In this document: positions 1-6,961 of the stretch, piece after piece
Layout: every line of letters begins with the position of its first letter
How positions within the stretch are numbered: position 1 is the stretch's first letter
NCBI GenBank assembly: GCA_041299015.1
Contig: JBFYWB010000127.1
Coordinates: 1-24,408 of the forward strand
DNA: 24,408 bases
Direction: 5' to 3'
Source: JARFQH01 sp041299015
GTDB taxonomy: Bacteria > Desulfobacterota > Desulfobacteria > Desulfobacterales > SG8-13
The notes under the pieces: model-generated
The model's database searches: none
Seen by the model: the letters and a program-made list of their open reading frames with translations, nothing else
Told to the model about the DNA's origin: nothing
Program-made: the position numbers and the translations under genes

Positions 1-800
1 TGAAAGGCGGAGACGATCGTGTCGGTGACGGCCTGCAGCTTTCTGGAATCGTGGCTCCGCACCTCGCCTTTGACGGTCACCTTGTCCGGCACGATGTTCG
101 TGGCCACACCGCCCTCGATGACGCCGATGTTGCAGGTGGTCTCGCGATCGATGCGCCCCAACGACAACCCGGCGATGGCCTGACCGGCCAGCCAGATGGC
201 GTTGATCCCTTTTTCGGGTGCGGCCCCGGCATGGGCGGCCTTGCCGTGCACCACCAGTTCGATATGGTTGGCCGCCGGTGCGCGGGTGATGATGGCACTG
301 GTGTCCGTGGCATCCAGCACATAGCCGTAAGCGGCGGTCAGGAGGTCGACATCGAGATGCTTGGCTCCGAGTAGCCCGACCTCCTCGCAGATGGTAAAGA
401 CGAGTTCCAGGGGACCGTGGGCCAGCCGGTCCTCTTTGAGTACCTGCAGCGTTTCCAGGAGAATGGCGATGGCGCTCTTGTCGTCGGCGCCGAGGATCGT
501 GGTCCCGTCGCTGGTGAACACACCGTTGCGCAGGACGGCGGTGACCCCCTTTCCGGGTTCGACCGTGTCCATGTGCGCGCTCAACAAAAGCGGCGGGGCC
601 GGGGTATTGCCCGCCAACTTGGCGATGAGGTTGCCCGTATCACCGCCGACCTTGCCCCCGGCGTCGTCGATGCGGGTCTCGGCCCCCAAGTTCCCGAGCG
701 CCTGTGCCAGCTTCCGCGCCAGCAGTCCTTCTTGCCGCGAGACGCTGTCGATCGACACCAGAAACCGAAACGTCCCGGTCAGTCGGTTCTCGTCGATCAT
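1..800 (-). CDS. M20-family metallopeptidase (PepT-like), partial at the left edge
   Basis: This gene runs off the left edge, leaving about 266 N-terminal codons of an expected 370-400. The ATG at 800 follows an AAAGGA ribosome site about 6 nt upstream. The visible catalytic layout is that of dinuclear-zinc M20 exopeptidases: SAHMDTV (His76 ligand, Asp78), LGADDKSA (Asp106 bridging ligand), ICEEVGLLG (Glu139 general base, Glu140 ligand) and LDATD (Asp163 ligand). After residue 170 comes a segment with NHIELVVHGKAAHAGAAPEKG, typical of the lid/dimerisation domain. The remainder of that domain and the last metal ligand lie outside the window. Such enzymes remove N-terminal residues from tripeptides or cleave related amides in the cytoplasm. 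The exact substrate cannot be read from sequence. It is divergent from tRNA-Sec, and a TATAAT on the minus strand (875-880) may serve it. Confidence 0.9.
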   Translation of the reverse strand, partial: MIDENRLTGTFRFLVSIDSVSRQEGLLARKLAQALGNLGAETRIDDAGGKVGGDTGNLIAKLAGNTPAPPLLLSAHMDTVEPGKGVTAVLRNGVFTSDGTTILGADDKSAIAILLETLQVLKEDRLAHGPLELVFTICEEVGLLGAKHLDVDLLTAAYGYVLDATDTSAIITRAPAANHIELVVHGKAAHAGAAPEKGINAIWLAGQAIAGLSLGRIDRETTCNIGVIEGGVATNIVPDKVTVKGEVRSHDSRKLQAVTDTIVSAF

Positions 801-851
801 GCCGTTTCCTTTGAACCTGAACTTCCTGGTGGATCAGGCCGGACTAAAAGG

Positions 852-879
852 TTGACAAAAGCAACCATCGCTATATTAT
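852..879 (+). promoter_or_regulatory. Sigma-70-type promoter of tRNA-Sec
   Basis: A perfect -35 box TTGACA (852-857) is separated by 16 nt from TATTAT (874-879). The mature tRNA begins 12 nt beyond the -10 box. The AT-rich core TATATTATA also reads as TATAAT on the other strand (875-880), so the divergent peptidase gene may use an overlapping -10 element. Confidence 0.75.
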
Positions 880-890
880 AGCCCACTTAC

Positions 891-988
891 GGAAGTGCGC
901 AGCTCACTGGTGGGGCTCCCGGACTTCAAATCCGGTGTGAGGCGCTAATACCGTCTCGGGTGGGTTCGATTCCCATGCACTTCCGCCA
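891..988 (+). tRNA. selC: tRNA-Sec (anticodon UCA)
   Basis: This 98-nt tRNA has the 8-bp acceptor stem characteristic of bacterial tRNA-Sec (GGAAGTGC at 891-898 pairs with GCACTTCC at 977-984), discriminator G985 and encoded CCA (986-988). The anticodon stem is CCGGA/TCCGG (919-923/931-935), with UCA at 926-928 in the loop. A long variable arm (GAGGCG ... CGTCTC with a 6-nt loop) and a T-loop TTCGATT complete the fold. It decodes UGA as selenocysteine when SelB and a SECIS element are present, after serylation and SelA conversion. No sel gene or selenoprotein is visible in the window. Confidence 0.97.
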
Positions 989-1054
989 CCCGCCTTATCC
1001 GCCCGCGTATCCTTCTTTTAAAGCGAAAACAATAAAGGTTCCCTCACACCGCTC

Positions 1055-3238
1055 TCAGCTGAAACCGAGCAGGCGACCGGTTTGATAGACGCAAAATGCC
1101 GCCAGCCATGCCACCGACGTGCTGTAAAAGATACTGAAAAACATCCACTTGAGAGAACCGGTCTCCCGCCGGATGGCGATCACCGTTGCCAGGCACGGCA
1201 GGTAGAGCAGCACGAAGACCATCATCGACAGGGCCGCCAAAGGGGTCATGTCGGAGGCTTTCAGCGCCGTGCGCAGGGCATCCGAATCATCGCTTTCGCC
1301 GGCGGCGTAAAGCACTCCCAGAGTGCTCACCACGATTTCTTTGGCCACGAAACCGGATACAAGGGCCACGCCGCCCCGCCAATCGATGCCGAGCGGCGCA
1401 AAAACCGGCGCCAGCGCATTTCCGATGCGCCCCATCAGCGAGTACGCGATTCGCTCCGAGTGGCGGGCGCGCTCGATGGCGGCAAGAGCTTCGTCCTTGC
1501 GGGTTTTCAGCAGCGCTATCTGATCCTCCGGTGCTGTGCGGATTTTTTCCTCATAAGCGGCGACCAGGCGAGCGGCTTCAGCCGCATAATCCTTCGAATA
1601 GACAACCGTCCGCGGAAAGGCGGTCATGAACCAGATAACCACCGAGCCGACCAGGATCACCCCGCCCATTTTTTTCAGAAAAATCTTGCTGCGATCCCAC
1701 ATGTGAATCAGGAGACTGTTCAATGTCGGCGCCCGGTAGGGCGGCAGCTCCATGACAAAAGGGGCGTCGGCGCCCTTCAGGAGGGTCGAACGGAATATCC
1801 GGCCGGTGGCCATCGACAAGATGATCCCGAACAGGTAAATCGCGAAAATGATGCTGCCGGCCCGCGCACCGAAAAACGTTCCGGCCAGAACGATGTAAAC
1901 CGGCAACTTGGCCGAACACGACATGAAAGGGGTGATCAGTATCGTGAGAATCCGGTCTTTTTCACTCTCCAGCGTGCGGGTCGCCATGATCGCCGGCACG
2001 TTGCAGCCGAAACCCATCAGCATCGGAATGAAGGACTTGCCGTGAAGCCCGATGAGGTGCATGACTTTGTCCATCAGGAAGGCTGAACGGGCCATGTAGC
2101 CGGTGTCTTCGAAAATAGCGATACAGAAAAAGAGAATCAGGATGTTGGGCAAAAAAACGATGACACTGCCGATGCCGGCCACGATGCCGTCGAGCAACAG
2201 ATCCCTGATCAGGCCTTGGGGCAAAAGATGCGCCAAAACGGCGGATACGCCGTCGACGGCAGTCTCTATCACCAGCATCGGATATTCGCCGAGTGTAAAT
2301 GTCAGCTGGAACATGGCCCAGATGAAAAAGATAAAAATCGGAAACCCGAGGAATCGGTTCGTCAGCACCAGGTCGATGTTGCGCGACATGTCGATGCGCT
2401 GACGGTTCGTGTTGACGAGCACCTCCTTGACGATGCCCGCGATGAAGCCGTAGCGCTCGTCGGTCATGATAATCTCGGGGTCGTCGTCGAACCGACTCCG
2501 CAGATGGTCGCGCAGGGACGCGGTCAGCTGGAAGATGCCCTCGGCGGCGGCGCCTGTTTTTTCAACCAGTCGCTCTCTGACAATCTTGTCATCTTCGAGA
2601 AGCTTGATGGCGGTCCAGCGGGTGGTGTACGCCAGCTTTCCGGCGGCACTCGCAGCGATGGCCTGGCTCAGTTTGTCGATAGCCTCCTCGATGTCCTTGC
2701 TGTATTGAACCCGACGCGCGGGACGATTGGATGTGTCGGTTTCCGCCCACTTGATCGCCATGCTGAGAAGCTCGTCGATGCCCTCGTTCTTATTGCCGAT
2801 GGTAAAGGCAACCGGAACGTCCAGCAGTTCGGATAATTTGTTCGCATCGATCTTACTTCCTCGCGTGCGGGCCACGTCGGCCATGTTCAGGGCAAACATC
2901 ACCTTGCAGTCGAGTTCTCTGATTTGAGTGGCCAGGTAAAGGCTGCGATCGAGGTTGGAGGCATCGATGATGTCGATGACCACATCCGGGGTCTCGTCGA
3001 GGATGTAATTGCGAGCGACGATCTCTTCGATGGAGTACGGCGTCAGGCTGTAGGTGCCGGGCAGGTCGATGATTTTCAGTTCATAGCCGTGCCTGAAAAC
3101 CGTCCCTTCTTTTTTTTCCACCGTCACGCCGGGCCAGTTGCCGACTTTCTGGCGTGTGCCGGTTATCCGGTTGAAAATGGTGGTCTTGCCGGAATTGGGG
3201 TTACCGGCCAGCGCGATCGTCAGCCGTTTGGAGGACAT
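1055..3238 (-). CDS. feoB: Ferrous iron transport protein B
   Basis: This 727-residue inner-membrane Fe(II) transporter matches the family's usual length. The N-terminal G domain is complete: GNPNSGKTT (G1, residues 12-20), VTVEKKEG (switch I), DLPGTYSL (G3) and NMAD (G4). A helical GDI-like region follows. The membrane part contains the two Gate repeats with the conserved cysteine segments GFGCNVPAIMATR and PFMSCSAKLPVY, and later LYLPCLATVIAI near the C-terminus. The ATG at 3238 lies inside the end of feoA (19-nt overlap), so the two are translationally coupled. A basic insert of about 45 residues (around 560-605, EEKIRTAPEDQ region) lies between membrane segments. Expression would be expected to respond to iron, but I see no convincing Fur box. 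Confidence 0.97.
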   Translation of the reverse strand: MSSKRLTIALAGNPNSGKTTIFNRITGTRQKVGNWPGVTVEKKEGTVFRHGYELKIIDLPGTYSLTPYSIEEIVARNYILDETPDVVIDIIDASNLDRSLYLATQIRELDCKVMFALNMADVARTRGSKIDANKLSELLDVPVAFTIGNKNEGIDELLSMAIKWAETDTSNRPARRVQYSKDIEEAIDKLSQAIAASAAGKLAYTTRWTAIKLLEDDKIVRERLVEKTGAAAEGIFQLTASLRDHLRSRFDDDPEIIMTDERYGFIAGIVKEVLVNTNRQRIDMSRNIDLVLTNRFLGFPIFIFFIWAMFQLTFTLGEYPMLVIETAVDGVSAVLAHLLPQGLIRDLLLDGIVAGIGSVIVFLPNILILFFCIAIFEDTGYMARSAFLMDKVMHLIGLHGKSFIPMLMGFGCNVPAIMATRTLESEKDRILTILITPFMSCSAKLPVYIVLAGTFFGARAGSIIFAIYLFGIILSMATGRIFRSTLLKGADAPFVMELPPYRAPTLNSLLIHMWDRSKIFLKKMGGVILVGSVVIWFMTAFPRTVVYSKDYAAEAARLVAAYEEKIRTAPEDQIALLKTRKDEALAAIERARHSERIAYSLMGRIGNALAPVFAPLGIDWRGGVALVSGFVAKEIVVSTLGVLYAAGESDDSDALRTALKASDMTPLAALSMMVFVLLYLPCLATVIAIRRETGSLKWMFFSIFYSTSVAWLAAFCVYQTGRLLGFS

Positions 3239-3477
3239 GGCGACAATCCTGTTTTCACATCGCAGACACTGATCTGGGCCGCTTCCTCGACGCGCAAGGA
3301 CAAGTGATACCCTTTGACAACCAGTTCCATCGGATCTTTCAGGGGTGCATATTTTTCGACGTAGACTTCGGTACCCTTGAGGATGCCCATTTCGTGGAGT
3401 CGGCGGCGCAGTGCCCCCTGACCCCCGATACGGTCGATGACAACCGACTGCCCTTCTCTGACGTCACTCAACAGCAT
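3220..3477 (-). CDS. feoA: Ferrous iron transport protein A
   Basis: This 85-residue cytoplasmic protein has the SH3-like FeoA fold. Family marks are VVIDRIGGQGALRRRLHEMGILKGTEVYV near the N-terminus (read here in two parts, VVIDRIGG and LRRRLHEMGIL) and a C-terminal strand GYHLSLRVEEAAQISV. FeoA binds FeoB and is needed for efficient Fe(II) uptake. The ATG at 3477 has a good ribosome site (AGAGGA, about 5 nt upstream). Its stop codon lies 19 nt inside feoB. It is the first gene of the feoAB unit, and its upstream gap to rlmD is only 66 nt. Confidence 0.95.
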   Translation of the reverse strand: MLLSDVREGQSVVIDRIGGQGALRRRLHEMGILKGTEVYVEKYAPLKDPMELVVKGYHLSLRVEEAAQISVCDVKTGLSPCPPNG

Positions 3478-3519
3478 TTTTTCCTCTGAACCAGCGGCTT
3501 GGTGTGCACAGGGTGAGAA

Positions 3520-3547
3520 AATTAACGATGGAATGCGGCGTTGTCAA
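3520..3547 (-). promoter_or_regulatory. Candidate feoAB promoter
   Basis: On the minus strand a perfect TTGACA (3547-3542) is followed after 16 nt by TTAATT (3525-3520), a partial -10 match. The -35 box overlaps the last codons of rlmD. It would allow feoAB to be expressed independently of rlmD read-through. The -10 is weak, so this is only a candidate. Confidence 0.4.
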
Positions 3548-4989
3548 CGATTGGTCCCGCCGCCAGCGTGCGGATCCGCGCCGAAACTCAGGAGATGGTT
3601 TTTCTTTTTTTCCAACCGGGCCACCGCCTCGATGTGATGGGTGTGGGGAAACATGTCCACCGGTTGAACCTCCCGCACGCTATAGCGCTCCCTCATCAGA
3701 GCGAGGTCACGGGCCAGGGTGGCCGGGTTGCAGGAAACGTAGACGATGCGCTCCGCACCCATCGCGGCCACCCGTTGCAGAACTTTTTGGTGCATACCGA
3801 CCCGCGGTGGATCGATGATCAGCACGTCCGGCACATCGCTCACCCGCGGCAGCACGTCTAGGATGTCGCCGAGCAGAAAACGGCAGTTGTCGATGCGGTT
3901 GCGGCGGCAGTTTTTAACGGCGTCCGCCACGGCGCTCGCGACGATTTCGATCCCCGTCACCGCGGAGGCCGCCGAAGACAGACCGATGGCCATCGTTCCG
4001 GTGCCGCTGTACAGGTCGAGAACCCGTTCGCCGCCCCTTAGCCCGGCGTAGTCTTTCACGATCGCGACCAGCCGCTCGGCCCCCGGGGTGTTGGTCTGGA
4101 AAAAGCTGTTGGCGGAAATTTCGAATTCAAAATCCCCGATACGATCCGTTATGCAGGGCTCGCCGGCGAGATGGATCTCGTATTCCCCTTGGGCGATACC
4201 GGCCCTGCGGCTGGTGACGTTGTTGACCACGGCGGCGATCTCGGGGTGATCGGCCGTCAATGAATCCACCAGCGGCCGCAGATGGTGCCGCTTGTCGGCC
4301 GCGGTAACGATGTTGACCATCCAGCGATCGTCGGCCTTGGAATGCCGCAGCACCAGAAACCGCCAAAACCCGGTGTGGCTCTTGAGCCCGTAGACCGGTT
4401 CCTCCGAGGCCCTGGCAAACTCCCGCACCCGCCCGAGAAGGGTATTGCCCGACTCGGGCTGCAGCAGACAAGCCCGGGTATCGAGCACCTTGTCATAGGT
4501 CCCCGGCACGTGCAACCCCAAGGCAAAGTCCCTGCGGACATCAGGCCTTCCCAGTTCAGCGGGCATCAGCCAGCGGCGATCGGAAAAAGTGAATTCCATC
4601 TTGTTGCGGTAATGAAAAATGTTCGGGGAAGCAATCGTTTCGTGAACCGGGATGTCGCGCAGCTGTCCGATGTGCTCCAGGGCCTCGACCACGTGGCGCC
4701 GCTTGTGCTCGAGCTGCTTCGCGTATGCGAGAAACTGCCACTTGCAGCCGCCGCAGGTTCCGCTGTACCGGCAGGGAGGCTCGACGCGGTGGGGCGAGGG
4801 ACGCAGAAGCTCGACCAGAAGTGCCTCGGCATAGTTTCTACGCGTGCGGATAATCCGGATGCGGGCCTGGTCCAGGGGGGCCGCCTGATCGACAAAAACC
4901 GCCAGGCCGTTCACCTTCGTCAGCCCTCGTCCACCGAAAGCCACATCGGAGATCTCCACATCCAGGATCTGTCCCTTTTTAAGACTCAC
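3544..4989 (-). CDS. rlmD: 23S rRNA (uracil-5-)-methyltransferase, RlmD/RumA family
   Basis: The product is a 481-residue SAM-dependent RNA m5U methyltransferase. An N-terminal TRAM domain (residues 1-60, KKGQILDVEISDVAFGGRG) precedes the 4Fe-4S ligands Cys73-x5-Cys79-x2-Cys82, with Cys174 as the likely fourth ligand. The methyltransferase domain shows VLDLYSGTGTMAIG (SAM site, near 323-336), IIDPPRVGMH (391-400) and the catalytic YVSCNPATLARDL (Cys420). I chose the GTG at 4989 because AAAGGA lies 7 nt upstream and the TRAM domain starts immediately after it. An upstream in-frame GTG at 5067 would add 26 residues unlike the family. The family also contains RlmC and other uracil methyltransferases, so the exact target uridine (U1939 in E. 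coli numbering) is inferred. Confidence 0.9.
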   Translation of the reverse strand: MSLKKGQILDVEISDVAFGGRGLTKVNGLAVFVDQAAPLDQARIRIIRTRRNYAEALLVELLRPSPHRVEPPCRYSGTCGGCKWQFLAYAKQLEHKRRHVVEALEHIGQLRDIPVHETIASPNIFHYRNKMEFTFSDRRWLMPAELGRPDVRRDFALGLHVPGTYDKVLDTRACLLQPESGNTLLGRVREFARASEEPVYGLKSHTGFWRFLVLRHSKADDRWMVNIVTAADKRHHLRPLVDSLTADHPEIAAVVNNVTSRRAGIAQGEYEIHLAGEPCITDRIGDFEFEISANSFFQTNTPGAERLVAIVKDYAGLRGGERVLDLYSGTGTMAIGLSSAASAVTGIEIVASAVADAVKNCRRNRIDNCRFLLGDILDVLPRVSDVPDVLIIDPPRVGMHQKVLQRVAAMGAERIVYVSCNPATLARDLALMRERYSVREVQPVDMFPHTHHIEAVARLEKKKNHLLSFGADPHAGGGTNR

Positions 4990-5174
4990 GCCGCCGTCCT
5001 TTCCCCATCCGCACTCACTTGAGTGCGCGCGGTTTAGCCGGTCCCTCGAACGCACCAAAATCGGCACGCTTTCGGGAACCGATGGTCAAGACTATACTGG
5101 AGCGCCTCCGAAATTAAAAGTGACAACAAGTGAAACATGGTTATTGTAAGCGTCAAATATTTGAGAATATAGAT

Positions 5175-5915
5175 ATGGATGCAACCGACGCCAACGCACG
5201 CTGCATATGGATCAACTTTTCAGCCGACGGCTACCGCCTGAGCGGCAGGCTCCATTTGCCGAACGCTTTTCGCCCACCGGTGGTCTTCGGATCACACGGC
5301 CTGATGAGCAGCAGCGAATCGGCGAAGCAACGCGAGCTGGCCATGCAGTGTACGGCGGCCGGGATCGGTTTCTTTCGCTTCGACCATCGCGGTTGCGGCC
5401 GCAGCCAGGGTTTTTTTCCGGAGGTCACCACGCTGGAGGGGCGCGTGCGGGATTTGATAGCGGCCGTGAACACCATCCGCTCGCGAACGGACACGGGCCG
5501 GGGCTTCGGTCTGTTCGGCAGCAGCATGGGCGGGGCCGTTTGCCTGGCGGCCGCAAGGGCCATCGCTGCCGATGCGCTGGTGACCGTGGCCGCACCGATC
5601 AGAAGCCGCTCCATTCGGCCCCTCGAGAGCGGCGCGCCGAATGTGCACGAAGGTACGGGGCTGCGACTTCACTTCGACCTTTCCGACAACATCGCCGGCC
5701 TTCGACACGTTCTCGTCTGCCACGGCGACGCCGACGACGTCGTGCCCTTCGCCCATGCGCTTGAGATTGACGGGAAAACGGACACCCCGAAGCGGTTGGT
5801 CCGGCAGGCAAACGGCGATCATTTGATGAGCGCCGATGTCCACCGGCAGGCGTTCATGCGGGAAGCCGTGGAATGGTTCGCCGCCCGCTTGCGGCCGGGT
5901 CTGTCGGCATCCTGA
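5175..5915 (+). CDS. Alpha/beta hydrolase, serine-type
   Basis: The product is about 246 residues and is an alpha/beta-hydrolase. It shows the oxyanion strand GSHGLMSSS, RFDHRGCGRS, the nucleophile elbow GSSMGG (Ser117), the acid HGDADDVVP (Asp187) and the catalytic His216 in NGDHLM. It has no signal peptide, so it is probably cytoplasmic. The substrate is unknown; relatives are esterases, acyl-peptide or thioester hydrolases. I prefer the ATG at 5175, where the family-like WINFSADGYRLSGRLHLP begins soon after. An in-frame GTG at 5130 would add 15 residues through unusually AT-rich sequence. Neither start has a strong ribosome site. The gene lies 86 nt before the SPFH gene on the same strand and could be co-transcribed with it. 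Confidence 0.85.
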   Translation: MDATDANARCIWINFSADGYRLSGRLHLPNAFRPPVVFGSHGLMSSSESAKQRELAMQCTAAGIGFFRFDHRGCGRSQGFFPEVTTLEGRVRDLIAAVNTIRSRTDTGRGFGLFGSSMGGAVCLAAARAIAADALVTVAAPIRSRSIRPLESGAPNVHEGTGLRLHFDLSDNIAGLRHVLVCHGDADDVVPFAHALEIDGKTDTPKRLVRQANGDHLMSADVHRQAFMREAVEWFAARLRPGLSAS

Positions 5916-6001
5916 CAGACCGGGAAGATACGGTCATTCACTCGAGACGATCACCCGCTCACCGTCCACGCCGATAATTTGTTGCACGTCAAGGAGCTCA
6001 A

Positions 6002-6961
6002 ATGACAGACGAGCCATCACGAAAATTCCTTCGCCGAGCGTTCGTCAAAACGCTGCTGCGCCGCTCTTTCGCGCTGCTCACCGCGGCCGGCATTGCCTAC
6101 GGCCTGGTGGCGCTGATCTACGCCACCCGCACCATCTTCAAGGTCAAAATGAATTATGCCGTCGTGCTGGAGCGATTCGGGGGCCAGCGCGAGGCGGTCA
6201 CCGCCGTCGGATGGCATGTCCGGTTGCCCTATTTCACCCGAATCGAGCAGGAAGTTCCGCTGATGAACCAACGGCTGTTTCTGGGCGGAACCACCGAGCC
6301 GATGCGGATCATTTCAAAGGAAAACGTCGCCTTGTGGACATCGGCGGTGCTGACCTACCGCATCCGCGACCTGCGCACCTGGGCCATCGAAAACTTAGAC
6401 CCCTTGAGCCTGCTGCAGGCGGACTACGACGGGATCGTCAAAGACAATCTTCAGGCCCAGCGGGTCGATGAGCTGATCAGCGATCGGGAAAGCATTAAGG
6501 AAAAGATCTTCAGCGCCTTGAAATCACGACCGATCAATGAAGGCGGACCGACCCTGGAGAATAAATACGGCATCGATGTGGTCAGCTTTGTCCTCAAGGA
6601 TACCCGCTTCGGTGACAAACTGGTCGAGGCCACCGAAGAAAAGAAGCGCCGCGAGCTGATCGCCGAAGCCGAAAACTATGCCGCCGACCAGGAAGCCAGC
6701 CGGATCCGCAAACTCTACGCCGCGTACCTGGAAAGCATCCAGTCGCTGCAGAAGGCCATTGGAAGAACGGACGGCACCACCGACGTGGCCCTCTTTGAAT
6801 TTCTGAACCAGCAGAAATGGGCCGCGGCATACGAAAAAAATCAAGGCGATCAACAAACCATCGTCATTCAGAATACGCAGGGCTCGCCGACGCTGACCAT
6901 TCCGCCGGCCGCGCCGGCGGCGAAAGCCAGAGAGCATCAGGAGCAAAAATATGCCCCGTAG
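6002..6961 (+). CDS. SPFH/band 7 membrane protein
   Basis: The product has 319 residues. A strongly basic N-terminus (KFLRRAFVKTLLRRS) is followed by one membrane helix at about 22-44. Then comes an SPFH domain: MNYAVVLERFGGQ, GWHVRLPYFTRIEQEVP, then ENVALWTSAVLTYRIRD. This continues to about residue 210 and ends in a charged, probably coiled-coil stretch (EEKKRRELIAEAENYAADQE, with RIRKLYAAYLES beyond). The C-terminus is proline/alanine-rich. Such proteins (HflC/HflK, prohibitin, stomatin) form large ring or cage assemblies on membranes, often around an AAA+ protease. The ATG at 6002 has a clear AAGGAG site 6 nt upstream. Its last 11 nt overlap the start of the AAA+/Lon gene, indicating translational coupling and a shared job. 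It is not HflC or HflK by context, since no partner hflK or hflX is present. Confidence 0.88.
   Translation: MTDEPSRKFLRRAFVKTLLRRSFALLTAAGIAYGLVALIYATRTIFKVKMNYAVVLERFGGQREAVTAVGWHVRLPYFTRIEQEVPLMNQRLFLGGTTEPMRIISKENVALWTSAVLTYRIRDLRTWAIENLDPLSLLQADYDGIVKDNLQAQRVDELISDRESIKEKIFSALKSRPINEGGPTLENKYGIDVVSFVLKDTRFGDKLVEATEEKKRRELIAEAENYAADQEASRIRKLYAAYLESIQSLQKAIGRTDGTTDVALFEFLNQQKWAAAYEKNQGDQQTIVIQNTQGSPTLTIPPAAPAAKAREHQEQKYAP

Noticed and set aside
989..1054. Terminator between tRNA-Sec and feoB
   Set aside because: There is a T-rich stretch (TTCTTTT) but no stable hairpin before it on either strand.
3478..3543. Fur box upstream of feoA
   Set aside because: No 19-bp palindrome resembling GATAATGATAATCATTATC is present; only an ordinary promoter-like pair was found.
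5130..5174. Upstream GTG start for the alpha/beta hydrolase
   Set aside because: The added 15 residues are unlike the family and the DNA is AT-rich and promoter-like. I kept the ATG at 5175, though the start is not certain.
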